Made by a program: the position numbers and the translations under genes
Shown here: piece by piece, positions 11,581-20,455 of the stretch
Position numbering within the stretch: position 1 is the stretch's first letter
Layout: the number at the start of each line of letters is the position of its first letter
DNA from: Aquabacterium fontiphilum
GTDB taxonomy: Bacteria; Pseudomonadota; Gammaproteobacteria; Burkholderiales; Burkholderiaceae_C
Length of the DNA: 64,000 nucleotides
Direction: 5' to 3'
NCBI RefSeq assembly: GCF_009909205.1
Contig: NZ_JAAAPN010000012.1
Span: 1 to 64,000 of the forward strand
The notes under the pieces: model-generated
The model's input: only the letters and a program-made list of their open reading frames with translations
Database searches by the model: none
What the model was told of the DNA's origin: nothing

Positions 11581-12612
11581 ATGCGCTCCCACCGTCTGCC
11601 CCGCTCTGCGCCCGCGCCTGCCTGTGCCCGCCGGCAATCAGGTGTGGTCGACTGGTTTCTGCTCGGGATGGTGGCGGCCGTGCTGGTCGCCTCGTTCGCG
11701 CCAGACTGGGGCCGCAGCGAAGGCATGTTGCGCCTGGGCTTGTGGACGGATGTCGGGGTGTTCGCGCTGTTCTTCCTGCACGGCATGGGGCTGTCGACCG
11801 ACAGCCTCAAATCAGGCGCGGTCAAGTGGCGGCTGCACCTGCTCGTGCAACTGTGCACCTATGTGGTGTTCCCGATCTGGTGGGCGCTGGGCGCGTGGTT
11901 GGTGGGCGATGCCATCCCGCGTGACCTGCTGCTGGGGTTCTTCTATCTGGCCGTGTTGCCTTCAACGGTCTCGTCGTCGGTCGCCATGACCGCGTTGGCC
12001 AAGGGCGATGTGGCCGCAGCCGTGCTCAACGCCACATTGTCGACGCTGCTGGGCGTCTTCCTCACGCCGCTGCTGGTCAGTGCGGTCATGGGCTCGCAGG
12101 GCGTGGCCATTGAGGTGGCCGACACCATGTTGAAGGTGGCGCAGATGCTGTTGCTGCCTTTCGTGCTCGGCCATGTGCTGCGGCGCTGGCTGGCCGCCTT
12201 CTTTGCGCGCATCAAGCCCTGGACATCCATCTTCGATCGGGCCGTGATCGTGATGCTCGTGTGGGTGGCGTTCAGCGACTCGGTGGCCGATGGCCTGTGG
12301 CGCGACCACGGCCCGGTGCTGCTGGCCGAGGCGGCCCTGGGTGCGGTGCTGTTCCTCTACCCGATGCTGTGGTTCACGCGCAAGGTATCGCGTGCGCTGG
12401 GATTCAGCAAGGAAGACGAGATCGTGGCCGTGTTTTGCGGCTCGAAGAAGACGCTGGCTTCTGGCATGCCCATGGCCAAGCTGCTGTTTGGCGGGCATCC
12501 GGCCATGGGCGTGCTCGTCTTACCCATCCTGATGTATCACCAGATCCAGCTGTTCGTCTGCGCGGCCATGGCCCGGCGTTACGCCGCGCGCGTCAGCCGC
12601 CGCGTGGCTTGA
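11581..12612 (+). CDS. bile acid:sodium symporter family transporter (YfeH-like)
   Basis: A 343-residue polytopic inner-membrane protein with about nine to ten hydrophobic segments and the SBF-like motifs LPSTVSSSVAMTALAKGD and FCGSKKTLASGMPMAKLLFG, characteristic of the YfeH branch of the BASS superfamily. Substrates of this branch are not established, and bile acid transport is only a family name. The start ATG has no obvious ribosome site. It is divergent from acnA across 130 bases and convergent with the chemoreceptor gene. Confidence 0.85.
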   Translation: MRSHRLPRSAPAPACARRQSGVVDWFLLGMVAAVLVASFAPDWGRSEGMLRLGLWTDVGVFALFFLHGMGLSTDSLKSGAVKWRLHLLVQLCTYVVFPIWWALGAWLVGDAIPRDLLLGFFYLAVLPSTVSSSVAMTALAKGDVAAAVLNATLSTLLGVFLTPLLVSAVMGSQGVAIEVADTMLKVAQMLLLPFVLGHVLRRWLAAFFARIKPWTSIFDRAVIVMLVWVAFSDSVADGLWRDHGPVLLAEAALGAVLFLYPMLWFTRKVSRALGFSKEDEIVAVFCGSKKTLASGMPMAKLLFGGHPAMGVLVLPILMYHQIQLFVCAAMARRYAARVSRRVA

Positions 12613-12638
12613 ACTGCCGACTGGAATGGGAAACAAGC

Positions 12639-14198
12639 TTAGCGCACGCGGAACACCTGGGCGGCGCGCACCAGGGCCTCGGCCTGGCGCTTGAGCGATT
12701 CGGCCGCCGCGGCGGCCTGCTCCACCAGCGCGGCGTTTTGCTGGGTGGTGTGGTCGATCTGGCTGATGGACTGGTTGACGCTCACGATGTCATCCGACTG
12801 CTCGGCTGTGGCGGCCGTGATGCCCTGGATCAGCTCGGTCACCTGGCTGACCGCCCCGACCACACGCCGGATGGTTTCGCCCGCTGCTTCGACCTGGCGG
12901 GTGCCGTCGCCCACCTTGCTGACCGATGCGTTGATCAGGTTGTTGATTTCTTTGGCGGCCTGTGAACTGCGGCGCGCCAGCGAGCGCACCTCGGCAGCGA
13001 CCACGGCAAAGCCCTTGCCCTGCTCGCCCGCCCGAGCGGCCTCGACGGCCGCATTCAGTGCCAGGATGTTGGTCTGGAAGGCGATGCTTTCGATCAACTG
13101 CGTGATCTCGCTCATCTTGCGAGACGAATCCTGGATGCCCTGCATGGCATGCACCACCTCTTCGACGGCCTGGCCGCCTTGCTCGGCGACCGAGGTCGTC
13201 TGCGCGCTGACCTGGGCCACCTCGCGCGCGGTGTCGGCCGTCTGGCGTACGTTGTCGGTCAGCGTGGCCATGGCGGTGGTGGTCTGCTCCAGGCTGCCTG
13301 CCTGGGTTTCCGTGCGGTGAGACAGGTCGTTGTTGCCTGCAGCGATTTCGCTGATGGCCTGCTGGATGCCGGTGGTCTCGGTGCACACGTCGTTGACGAA
13401 CGCGCGCGTGTTCAGGTTGGCCTGGCGCAGGCCGCGCATGAGGCGGCCGACCTGATCGGTTCGCGTGGACCAGATCGAGTGCGTCAGGTCGCCAGCCGAC
13501 ATCTTGTCGATGAAGTCGATGGCCTGGTTGAGCGGCTGGGTCACGGTGCGGTGCATGGCGTAGACCAGGCCGCCGCCCACCACGGTCGCCATCACCGCCT
13601 CCATCCAGGGCAGCCAGGACGCGGTGACGCCCAGCCAGCCCGGTAGCAGCACCAGCGGGAACGACACCGCCACCCCGAAGGCCAGCCGGCCCGTGAGGTG
13701 CACGCGCCCCAGCTTGCCGGTCCAGTCGCGCCAGCCGAAGTAGCGCACGCGACCGGCGTGCAGCTTGAAGGTGTGCACCCCGGTTTCCGCCTCGTGGCGC
13801 ATCTTGGCGTACAGGGCCTCTGCGCCCTGAACCTGTTCGCGCGTGGGTTTGGTGCGTACCGACAGGTAGCCGATGGGCTTGCCGCGTTCCAGCAGCGGCG
13901 TCACGTGGGCCTGGACCCAGTAATGGTCGCCGTTCTTGCTGCGGTTCTTGACCACGGCCGTCCAGGCGCGGCCGTGGCCGATGGTGGACCACATGTCCTT
14001 GAACGCATCGGCCGGCATGTCGGGATGCCGGATCAGGTTGTGCGGTTGGCCGATCAACTCGTCGTAGGTGTAGCCACTGACCCGGACGAACGCGGCATTG
14101 CAATGCGTGATGCGACCCTGCCGGTCGGTCATCGACACCAGCATCTCATTGTCGGGATAGTCGTTCTCTTGCCCCGTGACGGGCAGGTTGACGCGCAT
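12639..14198 (-). CDS. PAS-containing methyl-accepting chemotaxis protein (Aer type)
   Basis: A 519-residue chemoreceptor without a periplasmic sensor. An N-terminal PAS domain (about residues 20-120, with FVRVSGYTYDELIGQPHNLIRHPDMP) is followed by a hydrophobic region (~170-210), a HAMP-like linker and a signalling domain with the hairpin-tip sequence [37 protein letters not shown]. The architecture and the RHPDMP motif match Aer-type energy or oxygen sensors using a flavin. A sigma-28 promoter lies about 34 bases upstream and GGAG precedes the ATG. No che or fli genes are in the window. Confidence 0.92.
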   Translation of the reverse strand: MRVNLPVTGQENDYPDNEMLVSMTDRQGRITHCNAAFVRVSGYTYDELIGQPHNLIRHPDMPADAFKDMWSTIGHGRAWTAVVKNRSKNGDHYWVQAHVTPLLERGKPIGYLSVRTKPTREQVQGAEALYAKMRHEAETGVHTFKLHAGRVRYFGWRDWTGKLGRVHLTGRLAFGVAVSFPLVLLPGWLGVTASWLPWMEAVMATVVGGGLVYAMHRTVTQPLNQAIDFIDKMSAGDLTHSIWSTRTDQVGRLMRGLRQANLNTRAFVNDVCTETTGIQQAISEIAAGNNDLSHRTETQAGSLEQTTTAMATLTDNVRQTADTAREVAQVSAQTTSVAEQGGQAVEEVVHAMQGIQDSSRKMSEITQLIESIAFQTNILALNAAVEAARAGEQGKGFAVVAAEVRSLARRSSQAAKEINNLINASVSKVGDGTRQVEAAGETIRRVVGAVSQVTELIQGITAATAEQSDDIVSVNQSISQIDHTTQQNAALVEQAAAAAESLKRQAEALVRAAQVFRVR

Positions 14199-14231
14199 GG
14201 CGTGGCTCCGGTCAGGCTAGACTTCCTCGCA

Positions 14232-14258
14232 TCATCGGCGTCTGGCCGATTTTCTTGA
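14232..14258 (-). promoter_or_regulatory. sigma-28 (FliA) promoter of the Aer-type chemoreceptor
   Basis: On the minus strand the sequence is TCAA, 15 bases, GCCGATGA, against the consensus TAAA-N15-GCCGATAA (three of four and seven of eight matches). It predicts a transcript starting near 14224, a normal leader of about 25 bases. The second chemoreceptor has the same arrangement. Confidence 0.7.
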
Positions 14259-14992
14259 CCCGAATCAGAGCGGGAATTCCGCCTCTGTTGCCCGCAGCCG
14301 CACACGTGCCACCGTTTTCCCCCTCTCTTGAGCCGGAGGTCGCCTACTGTCCGCCGGCCGACAGGGCCGTCTCTGTCTGGCATGCCGATGACCATCTGGT
14401 GGTGGTTGACAAGCCCGCGGGGTTGCTCACCGTGCCGGGTCGTGGCGCAGATCGTCAAGACTGTCTGGTCAGCCGCGTCGCGCGCGTGTTTCCTGATGCC
14501 AGGATCGTTCACCGCCTTGACATGGCCACGTCCGGGCTGGTGGTCCTGGGCCGGGGTGATGCCGCTCAACGCATCCTGAGCGCATGCTTTCATGATCGTC
14601 ATGTCGACAAGGCGTACGAGGCGTGGGTGCATGGCGTGATGGCCGACGACGCGGGCGAGATCGATCTGCCGCTGATCACCGACTGGCCGCGCCGTCCACG
14701 GCAAATGGTGTGTCACGTGCGCGGCAAGCCCTCGCTGACGCGCTTTCAGGTGTTGCGGCGGGACGAGACTGGGCGCCGCACGCGGGTGCGCCTCGAGCCG
14801 GTCACCGGCCGCTCTCACCAGTTGCGTGTGCATCTGCTGGCATGGGGGCACCCCATCGTCGGCGACCCCCTGTATGGCGAGGCGGCCCTGCAGCAAGCCT
14901 GGCCACGGCTCATGTTGCATGCCTGCGCGCTCAGCCTGCCGCACCCCGAGACGGGCGAGCCGGTGACGGTAAGCAGCCCCGCGCCGTTCTGA
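14255..14992 (+). CDS. rluA: RluA-family RNA pseudouridine synthase
   Basis: A pseudouridine synthase with the catalytic motif [10 protein letters not shown] (Asp near residue 89) and the family blocks [41 protein letters not shown] and [10 protein letters not shown]. RluA modifies U746 of 23S rRNA and U32 of some tRNAs; specificity is inferred from similarity. The start is unclear. The longest frame begins with TTG 14255, which lies inside the opposite-strand sigma-28 promoter, so GTG 14306 may be the real start (no convincing ribosome site is seen for either). An imperfect 22-base palindrome centred on GGAATTCC (14266-14287) lies in this stretch. Confidence 0.85.
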   Translation: MTRIRAGIPPLLPAAAHVPPFSPSLEPEVAYCPPADRAVSVWHADDHLVVVDKPAGLLTVPGRGADRQDCLVSRVARVFPDARIVHRLDMATSGLVVLGRGDAAQRILSACFHDRHVDKAYEAWVHGVMADDAGEIDLPLITDWPRRPRQMVCHVRGKPSLTRFQVLRRDETGRRTRVRLEPVTGRSHQLRVHLLAWGHPIVGDPLYGEAALQQAWPRLMLHACALSLPHPETGEPVTVSSPAPF

Positions 14993-15050
14993 GGACTTGT
15001 GTCGAGGGATCGGTGGCAAAATCGCACCTTTCCATCTGACCCTGGTTGCC

Positions 15051-16172
15051 ATGAGCGCAGTTGTCATCAGCGGAACGGGCCTTTACACCCCCCCGCACAC
15101 CATCACGAACGCCGAACTCGTGGCGTCGTTCAACGCCTACGTCGATCTCTTCAACGCGGAACATGCGGCCGAGATCGAAGCGGGCACGGTTCAGCCGCTG
15201 GCCCATTCCAGCGTTGAATTCATTGAAAAGGCGTCCGGCATCAAGAGCCGCTACGTCATGGAAAAGACCGGCATCCTCGATCCCAAGCGCATGTACCCGC
15301 GCTTCCAGGAACGCAGCGACGACCAACTCTCCATGCTGGCCGAGATTGGCGTCGAGGCCGCGAAGAAGGCCCTGGCTGCCGCCGGTAAAACGGGCGCCGA
15401 CGTGGACGGTGTGATCTGCGCCTGCTCCAACCTGCAGCGCGCTTACCCGGCCATCGCCATCGAAATCCAGAATGCCATCGGCGCGGGCGGTTACGCCTTC
15501 GACATGAACGTGGCCTGCTCGGCTGCCACCTTTGGCCTGGAGCAAGCGGTCAACGCCATCCGCAACGGCTCGGCCAAGTGCGTGCTGGTGATCAACCCCG
15601 AGATCACCTCGGGCCACCAGGAGTGGAAAGACCGCGACTGCCACTTCATCTTCGGCGATGTGGCCACCGCCACCGTGGTCGAGCGCGCCGACACGGCCAC
15701 ATCATCCGAGCAGTGGGAAGTGCTGGGCTCGAAGCTGGCCACCCTGTTCTCGAACAACATCCGCAACAACTTCGGTTACCTCAACCGCAGCGAAGACAGC
15801 GACCCCACAGCCCGCGACAAGACCTTCCGTCAGGAAGGCCGCAAGGTCTTCAAGGAAGTGGTGCCCATCGCAGCGGCGCACATCGAGTCGCAGTTGGGCG
15901 CGCTGGGCATTGCGCCCACAGACGTCCGCCGCTACTGGCTGCACCAGGCCAACCTGTCGATGAATCAGCTCATTGTCAAGAAGCTGATCGGCGCCGAGGT
16001 CACACCCGAAGTCGCACCGCTCATCCTCGATGAGTACGCCAACACCTCGTCGGCTGGCTCCATCATCGCCTTCCACACCGCGCGCACCGACCTGCCGGCA
16101 GGCAGCCTGGGCGTGATCTGCTCGTTTGGCGCAGGTTATTCGGTGGGCAGCGTGGTGGTGCGCAAGCGCTGA
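15051..16172 (+). CDS. beta-ketoacyl-ACP synthase III (long FabH-like)
   Basis: A 373-residue thiolase-fold ketosynthase with the complete FabH triad: Cys156 in [10 protein letters not shown], His298 in YWLHQANLS and Asn331 in [10 protein letters not shown]. It is about 55 residues longer than E. coli FabH and resembles the Pseudomonas PA3286 group, which has been linked to feeding beta-oxidation products into fatty acid synthesis; that role is inference here. It is not in a fab cluster, which also argues for an accessory ketosynthase. The start is ATG 15051, which gives the usual [14 protein letters not shown]-terminus. The next gene begins eight bases after its stop. Confidence 0.9.
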   Translation: MSAVVISGTGLYTPPHTITNAELVASFNAYVDLFNAEHAAEIEAGTVQPLAHSSVEFIEKASGIKSRYVMEKTGILDPKRMYPRFQERSDDQLSMLAEIGVEAAKKALAAAGKTGADVDGVICACSNLQRAYPAIAIEIQNAIGAGGYAFDMNVACSAATFGLEQAVNAIRNGSAKCVLVINPEITSGHQEWKDRDCHFIFGDVATATVVERADTATSSEQWEVLGSKLATLFSNNIRNNFGYLNRSEDSDPTARDKTFRQEGRKVFKEVVPIAAAHIESQLGALGIAPTDVRRYWLHQANLSMNQLIVKKLIGAEVTPEVAPLILDEYANTSSAGSIIAFHTARTDLPAGSLGVICSFGAGYSVGSVVVRKR

Positions 16173-16179
16173 GTGGCCG

Positions 16180-17646
16180 ATGGCCGCGGATTTCACCTTC
16201 TACTGGCACGATTACGAAACCTTCGGTCGTGTGCCGCGGCGTGATCGGCCGGCGCAGTTCGCCGGCATCCGCACGGACGCCGATCTCAACGAGGTCGGCG
16301 CGCCGCTCATGGTCTACTGCCAGCCCGCGCCGGATTACCTGCCCGACCCCGAATCCTGCCTGTTGACCGGCATCCTGCCCCAGCACTGCCTGGCGCAAGG
16401 TCTGCCTGAGCATGCTTTTGCCGAGGCCATCGAGCGGGAGCTCGCCGAGCCGAGCACGGTGGGCTTGGGCTACAACACCATCCGCTTCGATGACGAGGTC
16501 ACGCGCCATCTGTTCTGGCGCAACCTGATCGATCCCTATGGCCGCGAATGGCAGAACGGCTGCGGCCGTTGGGACCTGTTGGACGTGGTGCGCTGCACGT
16601 GGGCGCTGCGGCCGGAAGGCATCACCTGGCCGCTGCACGAGGATGGCCGGCCCTCATTCAAGCTGGAGCACCTGACCAAGGCCAATGGTCTGGCGCACGA
16701 GGCCGCGCACGATGCGCTCTCGGACGTGCGCGCCACCATCGCGCTGGCCAGATTGATCCGCCAGGCACAGCCGCGGCTGTGGGAGCATTGTCTCAAGCTG
16801 CGCAAGAAGGATGCGGTGCTGGCCGAGGCCGGGCTGGACAAGCCGCGCAGCGAGTGGAAGCCCTTCCTGCACATCTCAGGCATGTTCGGGCATGAGCGGG
16901 GTTGCATGGCCCTGGTCTGGCCGCTGGCCCAGCACCCCAGCAACAAGAATGAGCTGCTGGTGTGGGATCTGACCCATGATCCGAGTGAACTGTTCGCGCT
17001 CAGCGCCGACGACATCCGGCTGCGCCTGTTCACCAAGGCCAGCGAGCTGCCCGAGGGCATGAGCCGCCTGCCGATCAAGAGCGTGCACATCAACAAGTCG
17101 CCCGTGGTGGTGGGCAACCTCAAGATCCTGACGCCTGCGTTGCAGCAGAAGTGGGGCCTCCAGCTGGAGCAGGCCCTGGCCTACGCCAATACCGCGGCTG
17201 CGCAGGGCGCCCGCATGGACGGCATCTGGGCCGAGGTGTTCGCGCGGCCCGAAGGCCGTGCAGAAGTGGATGTGGATGAAGACCTGTACGGGGGCTTCAT
17301 CGGCAACGACGACCGCCGCCTGCTCACGCGCCTGCGCGGGATGAGCGGCGAGCAGCTCGCGCAGCAGTATGGCGACCGCGCGCCGGCCTTTGCCGACGAG
17401 CGCCTGGGCGAGCTGTTCTTCCGCTACCGCGCGCGCAACTTCCCCGACACGCTGACCGATGCCGAGCAGGCGCGCTGGCATGCATGGCGCGAGGCCCGTC
17501 TGCACAGCGGGCAGGGCGGCGGCCTGTCGCTGCAGGCCTTCTTTGAGCGCATCGATCAGCTGGGCGAGCAACTGGCGGACGACGACGAGCGTGGTCAGGA
17601 CATCCTGGGTGCGCTCTACGAGTATGCCGAGCAGATCGCGCCCTAA
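16180..17646 (+). CDS. sbcB: exodeoxyribonuclease I
   Basis: A 488-residue DEDDh 3'-5' exonuclease acting on single-stranded DNA in recombination and mismatch repair. The N-terminal FYWHDYETFG motif supplies the first acidic pair, GLGYNTIRFDDEVTRHLFWRN is the second motif, and HEAAHDALSDVRATIALARLI supplies the last His and Asp. The C-terminal SH3-like and helical regions are full length. It starts at ATG 16180, eight bases after the ketosynthase stop, so the two are probably co-transcribed. Confidence 0.95.
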   Translation: MAADFTFYWHDYETFGRVPRRDRPAQFAGIRTDADLNEVGAPLMVYCQPAPDYLPDPESCLLTGILPQHCLAQGLPEHAFAEAIERELAEPSTVGLGYNTIRFDDEVTRHLFWRNLIDPYGREWQNGCGRWDLLDVVRCTWALRPEGITWPLHEDGRPSFKLEHLTKANGLAHEAAHDALSDVRATIALARLIRQAQPRLWEHCLKLRKKDAVLAEAGLDKPRSEWKPFLHISGMFGHERGCMALVWPLAQHPSNKNELLVWDLTHDPSELFALSADDIRLRLFTKASELPEGMSRLPIKSVHINKSPVVVGNLKILTPALQQKWGLQLEQALAYANTAAAQGARMDGIWAEVFARPEGRAEVDVDEDLYGGFIGNDDRRLLTRLRGMSGEQLAQQYGDRAPAFADERLGELFFRYRARNFPDTLTDAEQARWHAWREARLHSGQGGGLSLQAFFERIDQLGEQLADDDERGQDILGALYEYAEQIAP

Positions 17647-17753
17647 ACACTAACCCACCGCGGTTAACCACCGGGTTTATGCGGGTGGATGGGGCCTGCA
17701 GTACCCCCCTCGTTTGCGTGTTTCAGGCGCGTCTTGAACCTCGGTTGGACAAC

Positions 17754-17812
17754 GCTGCCAGCAGGCAGCCCGGGGCATGTCTCCACAATGGCGTGGCGAT
17801 TTTTCGATCGCC
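17754..17812. other. two short hairpins between sbcB and the lipase gene
   Basis: GCTGCC-AGCA-GGCAGC (17754-17769) and GGCGAT-TTTTCG-ATCGCC (17795-17812) are perfect 6-bp stems in the 226-base gap. Neither is followed by a T-run. They could be weak terminators or leader structures for the lipase mRNA. I see no convincing promoter in the gap. Confidence 0.3.
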
Positions 17813-17872
17813 GGTAATCGGTCTTCGTTAAGCGGTAAGTGATCGATGCTGTCAACGAAACTGGAGAGACAC

Positions 17873-19675
17873 ATGATTCCTCGCTTCGTCCACCGATCGG
17901 CGCAAGCCGTGCCCCTGGCCTGCCTGGCCCTGGCCGCCGGTCTGGCCACGGCCGCACCCGCGCAAGGCCCTTCAGGGCTCGCGTTCTACAACGCGCCCGC
18001 CACCATCCCGGCTGGCGCCAATGGCGATCTCATTTCCTACAGCCCCGCCAGCGCGAATCTGGGCGACGATGCGCCCGGTGTCAAGGCCTGGCGCGTCATG
18101 TACCGCTCGACCGATTCCGTCGGCGCGCCCAACCTGGTGACCGGCATGGTGCTGGTACCGACCCAAGCGTGGAGCAACCCGCTGCAGGCGCGTCCGATCG
18201 TGTCGTACGCTGTCGGCACCCACGGTCTGGCCCAAGGCTGCGCGCCGTCGATCCAGCTGGAGCGCGGCACAGATTACGAGTCGGCCAACATCAAGGCAGC
18301 GCTCAAGGCCGGTTATGCCGTGCTCGTGTCCGACTATCAGGGGTACACCACAGGCGCCACACCGACCTACCTGGCTGGCGCATCCCAGGGCAACGCCGTG
18401 CTGGATATTGTCCGCGCGGCAAGCCAGATCCCGTCTGGCGGCGTCAGCGCCTCAGCCAAGACGGCCATCTGGGGCTACTCGCAGGGCGGCCAGAGCGCCG
18501 CCTGGGCGGCACAACGTCACGCCGGCTATGCACCCAACGTGAACCTGGTGGGCGTGGCAGCCGGTGGCGTGCCCGGCGATTTCCTGGCCACGGCGAGCTA
18601 CCTCGATGGCAACAATGGCGCCAGCTTCTTGTTCGGCGGCATCATCGGCCTGTCGACCCAGTATCCGGCGGCCATTCCGCTCAACGACCTGGCCAACGAT
18701 GCAGGCAAGGCCGCGATCGTGCGGGGCAAGCAGCAGTGCGTGTTTGAGTCGCTGTTCGATCTGATGAACCGCAATCTCTCCGAGTTCACCGTTGGCAACC
18801 AGACGCTGGACCAGTTGCTGACAGCCCTGCCGGCGGCCCGCCAGGCCGTGGTGGCGCAAGACCTCGGCGGCGACAAGGTGTCGGTTCCGATGTACCAGTA
18901 TCACGGTCAGGCCGACGAATTCATTCCCTTGGCCCAGGCGGTGGCGTTGAAGAAGAAGTACTGCGCGAAGTTCAGCAACGTGACCTTCGATCTGTACCCG
19001 AGCGAACACATCGTGACGCAGTTCCAGGCCGCACCTTCCGTGCTGGGCTGGCTGGGTGACCGCTTCTCGGGCAAGAGCACATCGGGCAGCTGTTCCTACA
19101 ATGGTCCGGAGCCGCAAAGCACGGCCAACCCCGTGAACGGCAACTTCATCGTCTCCCTCAAGGAGTGGGTGCTGCGTGCTTCGGTGAACCTCAAGACCCT
19201 GGGTCAGACGGTCACCATGCCGGAAAGCTCGACCTTCACCGCGGATGCCGACATCACGGCCAAGCGCCTGAGCGGCGGCCTGAACATTCCGGATTTCAAG
19301 CAGAAGCTGAACATCATTGGTCTGCCAGTCACGGTCGGGCTGTCGGTGAAGCCGGTCGGTCAGACGACGGGCACGGTGGAACTGGACAACGCGGGGCAAC
19401 TCAAGATCCGCGGGACCGCCTATGCCGACATCACCATCACGTCGGTGTTGGGTATCCCGTTCGGCGAGTGCAAGACCAGCAAGCCGGTCGAGTTCCCCAT
19501 CAACTTTGATGGTCCTGTCTCCGCCCTGGGTAGCGGCAACCTGACCTTCACGGGGACCACGAGCTTCCCGTCGATCAAAGGTTGCTTCATCTCCGCCATC
19601 CTGACGACCATGATGTCGGGCAGCGGTCAGACCTACACCTTCACGGTTCTGCCGCAAGCGCCGGTGCAGCGCTGA
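17873..19675 (+). CDS. secreted lipase (LIP family) with extra C-terminal domain
   Basis: A 600-residue exported alpha/beta hydrolase. The signal peptide ends near residue 31 (AAGLATAAPAQG). Residues ~35-410 match the secretory lipase family: the nucleophile elbow GYSQGG gives Ser203, YHGQADEF gives Asp348 and PSEHIV gives His379, a plausible triad. From ~415 to 600 there is an unrelated beta-rich region with repeated short strands (for example STFTADADITAKRLSGGLNI and TGTVELDNAGQLKIRG) and two cysteines, which I cannot assign. ATG 17873 is preceded by GGAGAG. It probably acts outside the cytoplasm on lipids or esters. A tandem hairpin terminator follows. Confidence 0.85.
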   Translation: MIPRFVHRSAQAVPLACLALAAGLATAAPAQGPSGLAFYNAPATIPAGANGDLISYSPASANLGDDAPGVKAWRVMYRSTDSVGAPNLVTGMVLVPTQAWSNPLQARPIVSYAVGTHGLAQGCAPSIQLERGTDYESANIKAALKAGYAVLVSDYQGYTTGATPTYLAGASQGNAVLDIVRAASQIPSGGVSASAKTAIWGYSQGGQSAAWAAQRHAGYAPNVNLVGVAAGGVPGDFLATASYLDGNNGASFLFGGIIGLSTQYPAAIPLNDLANDAGKAAIVRGKQQCVFESLFDLMNRNLSEFTVGNQTLDQLLTALPAARQAVVAQDLGGDKVSVPMYQYHGQADEFIPLAQAVALKKKYCAKFSNVTFDLYPSEHIVTQFQAAPSVLGWLGDRFSGKSTSGSCSYNGPEPQSTANPVNGNFIVSLKEWVLRASVNLKTLGQTVTMPESSTFTADADITAKRLSGGLNIPDFKQKLNIIGLPVTVGLSVKPVGQTTGTVELDNAGQLKIRGTAYADITITSVLGIPFGECKTSKPVEFPINFDGPVSALGSGNLTFTGTTSFPSIKGCFISAILTTMMSGSGQTYTFTVLPQAPVQR

Positions 19676-19682
19676 TCGATGC

Positions 19683-19736
19683 AAACCCGGATCCGCGTGG
19701 GTCCGGGTTTGGACCGGGTTCTGCGGGGCCCGGTCC
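19683..19736 (+). terminator. tandem hairpins after the lipase gene
   Basis: AAACCCGGA (19683-19691) pairs with TCCGGGTTT (19702-19710), and immediately after it GGACCGGG (19711-19718) pairs with CCCGGTCC (19729-19736). The first stem ends in TTT. Position eight bases after the stop supports a terminator. Confidence 0.7.
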
Positions 19737-19797
19737 TGCACGATACTGAATGACAGAGGAGTGGGGGTACGCACCCCCGCCGAATGAGGAAGCTGCG

Positions 19798-20433
19798 ATG
19801 GCAACTGTAGTCAGACACGCCCCACGCCGCGCACGCGCGTGGTTGATTGGCCTGGCCGGAAGCGCCGTGGCGGCGATGGCGGTGGTGTGGTTCACCCATT
19901 CGACTTCGCCCGAGCCTGACCCGGACCGCCCGGCCGTGCCCGCGGGAGGCCAGCAGGTGGCTTCGGTTCCCGTTCCGCAGCCCGCCATGGAAGAGCTGGC
20001 GGCGCAGCAGGAGGCATCCGCTCAGGCCTTGATCCATGGCGAACCCGTGAAGCCGATTGAAGGACCCGTGACAGAGCGCCCCGCTTACGTGTCCCCCATG
20101 GAGTGGATGGTGCTCAAGGGCGCGGTTGCCGGCAAACCCGATTCTCAGCAGGAGTTGACCCGTATGGTCAACTTCCTCCGGTTTAACAAGCAGATGGAAG
20201 CGTGGGAAGCGCTCAGTCGCAACACGGACGCGACCGCACGCAGAGCAGCGTTGGCGGAGGCACTTCTGGCCGACTTGCCCCAGCGCGTGCGACATGACGA
20301 CGTGGCCGTCAACGAAGCGCGGGAACTTCAGGCCACCTTGCTGATGGACGCGGAGCCGGATGCCGCACGTCGCCAGGCCCGAGCGCTGGCAGAGGCCCGA
20401 CGTCTGGACCAGGCTGCCGCCTCCTCGCGCTAA
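19798..20433 (+). CDS. unknown single-pass membrane protein
   Basis: A 211-residue protein of unrecognised family. A basic N-terminus (RHAPRRARAW) precedes one hydrophobic segment at about residues 12-33. A proline-rich stretch follows, then a mostly helical, charged C-terminal part (~95-211) with many Ala, Arg and Glu residues. This suggests a cytoplasmic N-terminus with the bulk outside. ATG 19798 is chosen for the GAGGA site seven bases upstream; ATG 19750 is possible. Between these two starts lies a strong hairpin, GGGGGT-ACGC-ACCCCC (19763-19778), which would sit in the leader. It converges on the next unknown membrane gene. Confidence 0.65.
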   Translation: MATVVRHAPRRARAWLIGLAGSAVAAMAVVWFTHSTSPEPDPDRPAVPAGGQQVASVPVPQPAMEELAAQQEASAQALIHGEPVKPIEGPVTERPAYVSPMEWMVLKGAVAGKPDSQQELTRMVNFLRFNKQMEAWEALSRNTDATARRAALAEALLADLPQRVRHDDVAVNEARELQATLLMDAEPDAARRQARALAEARRLDQAAASSR

Positions 20434-20455
20434 AGCAGGGGCACATCGGCGCGCG

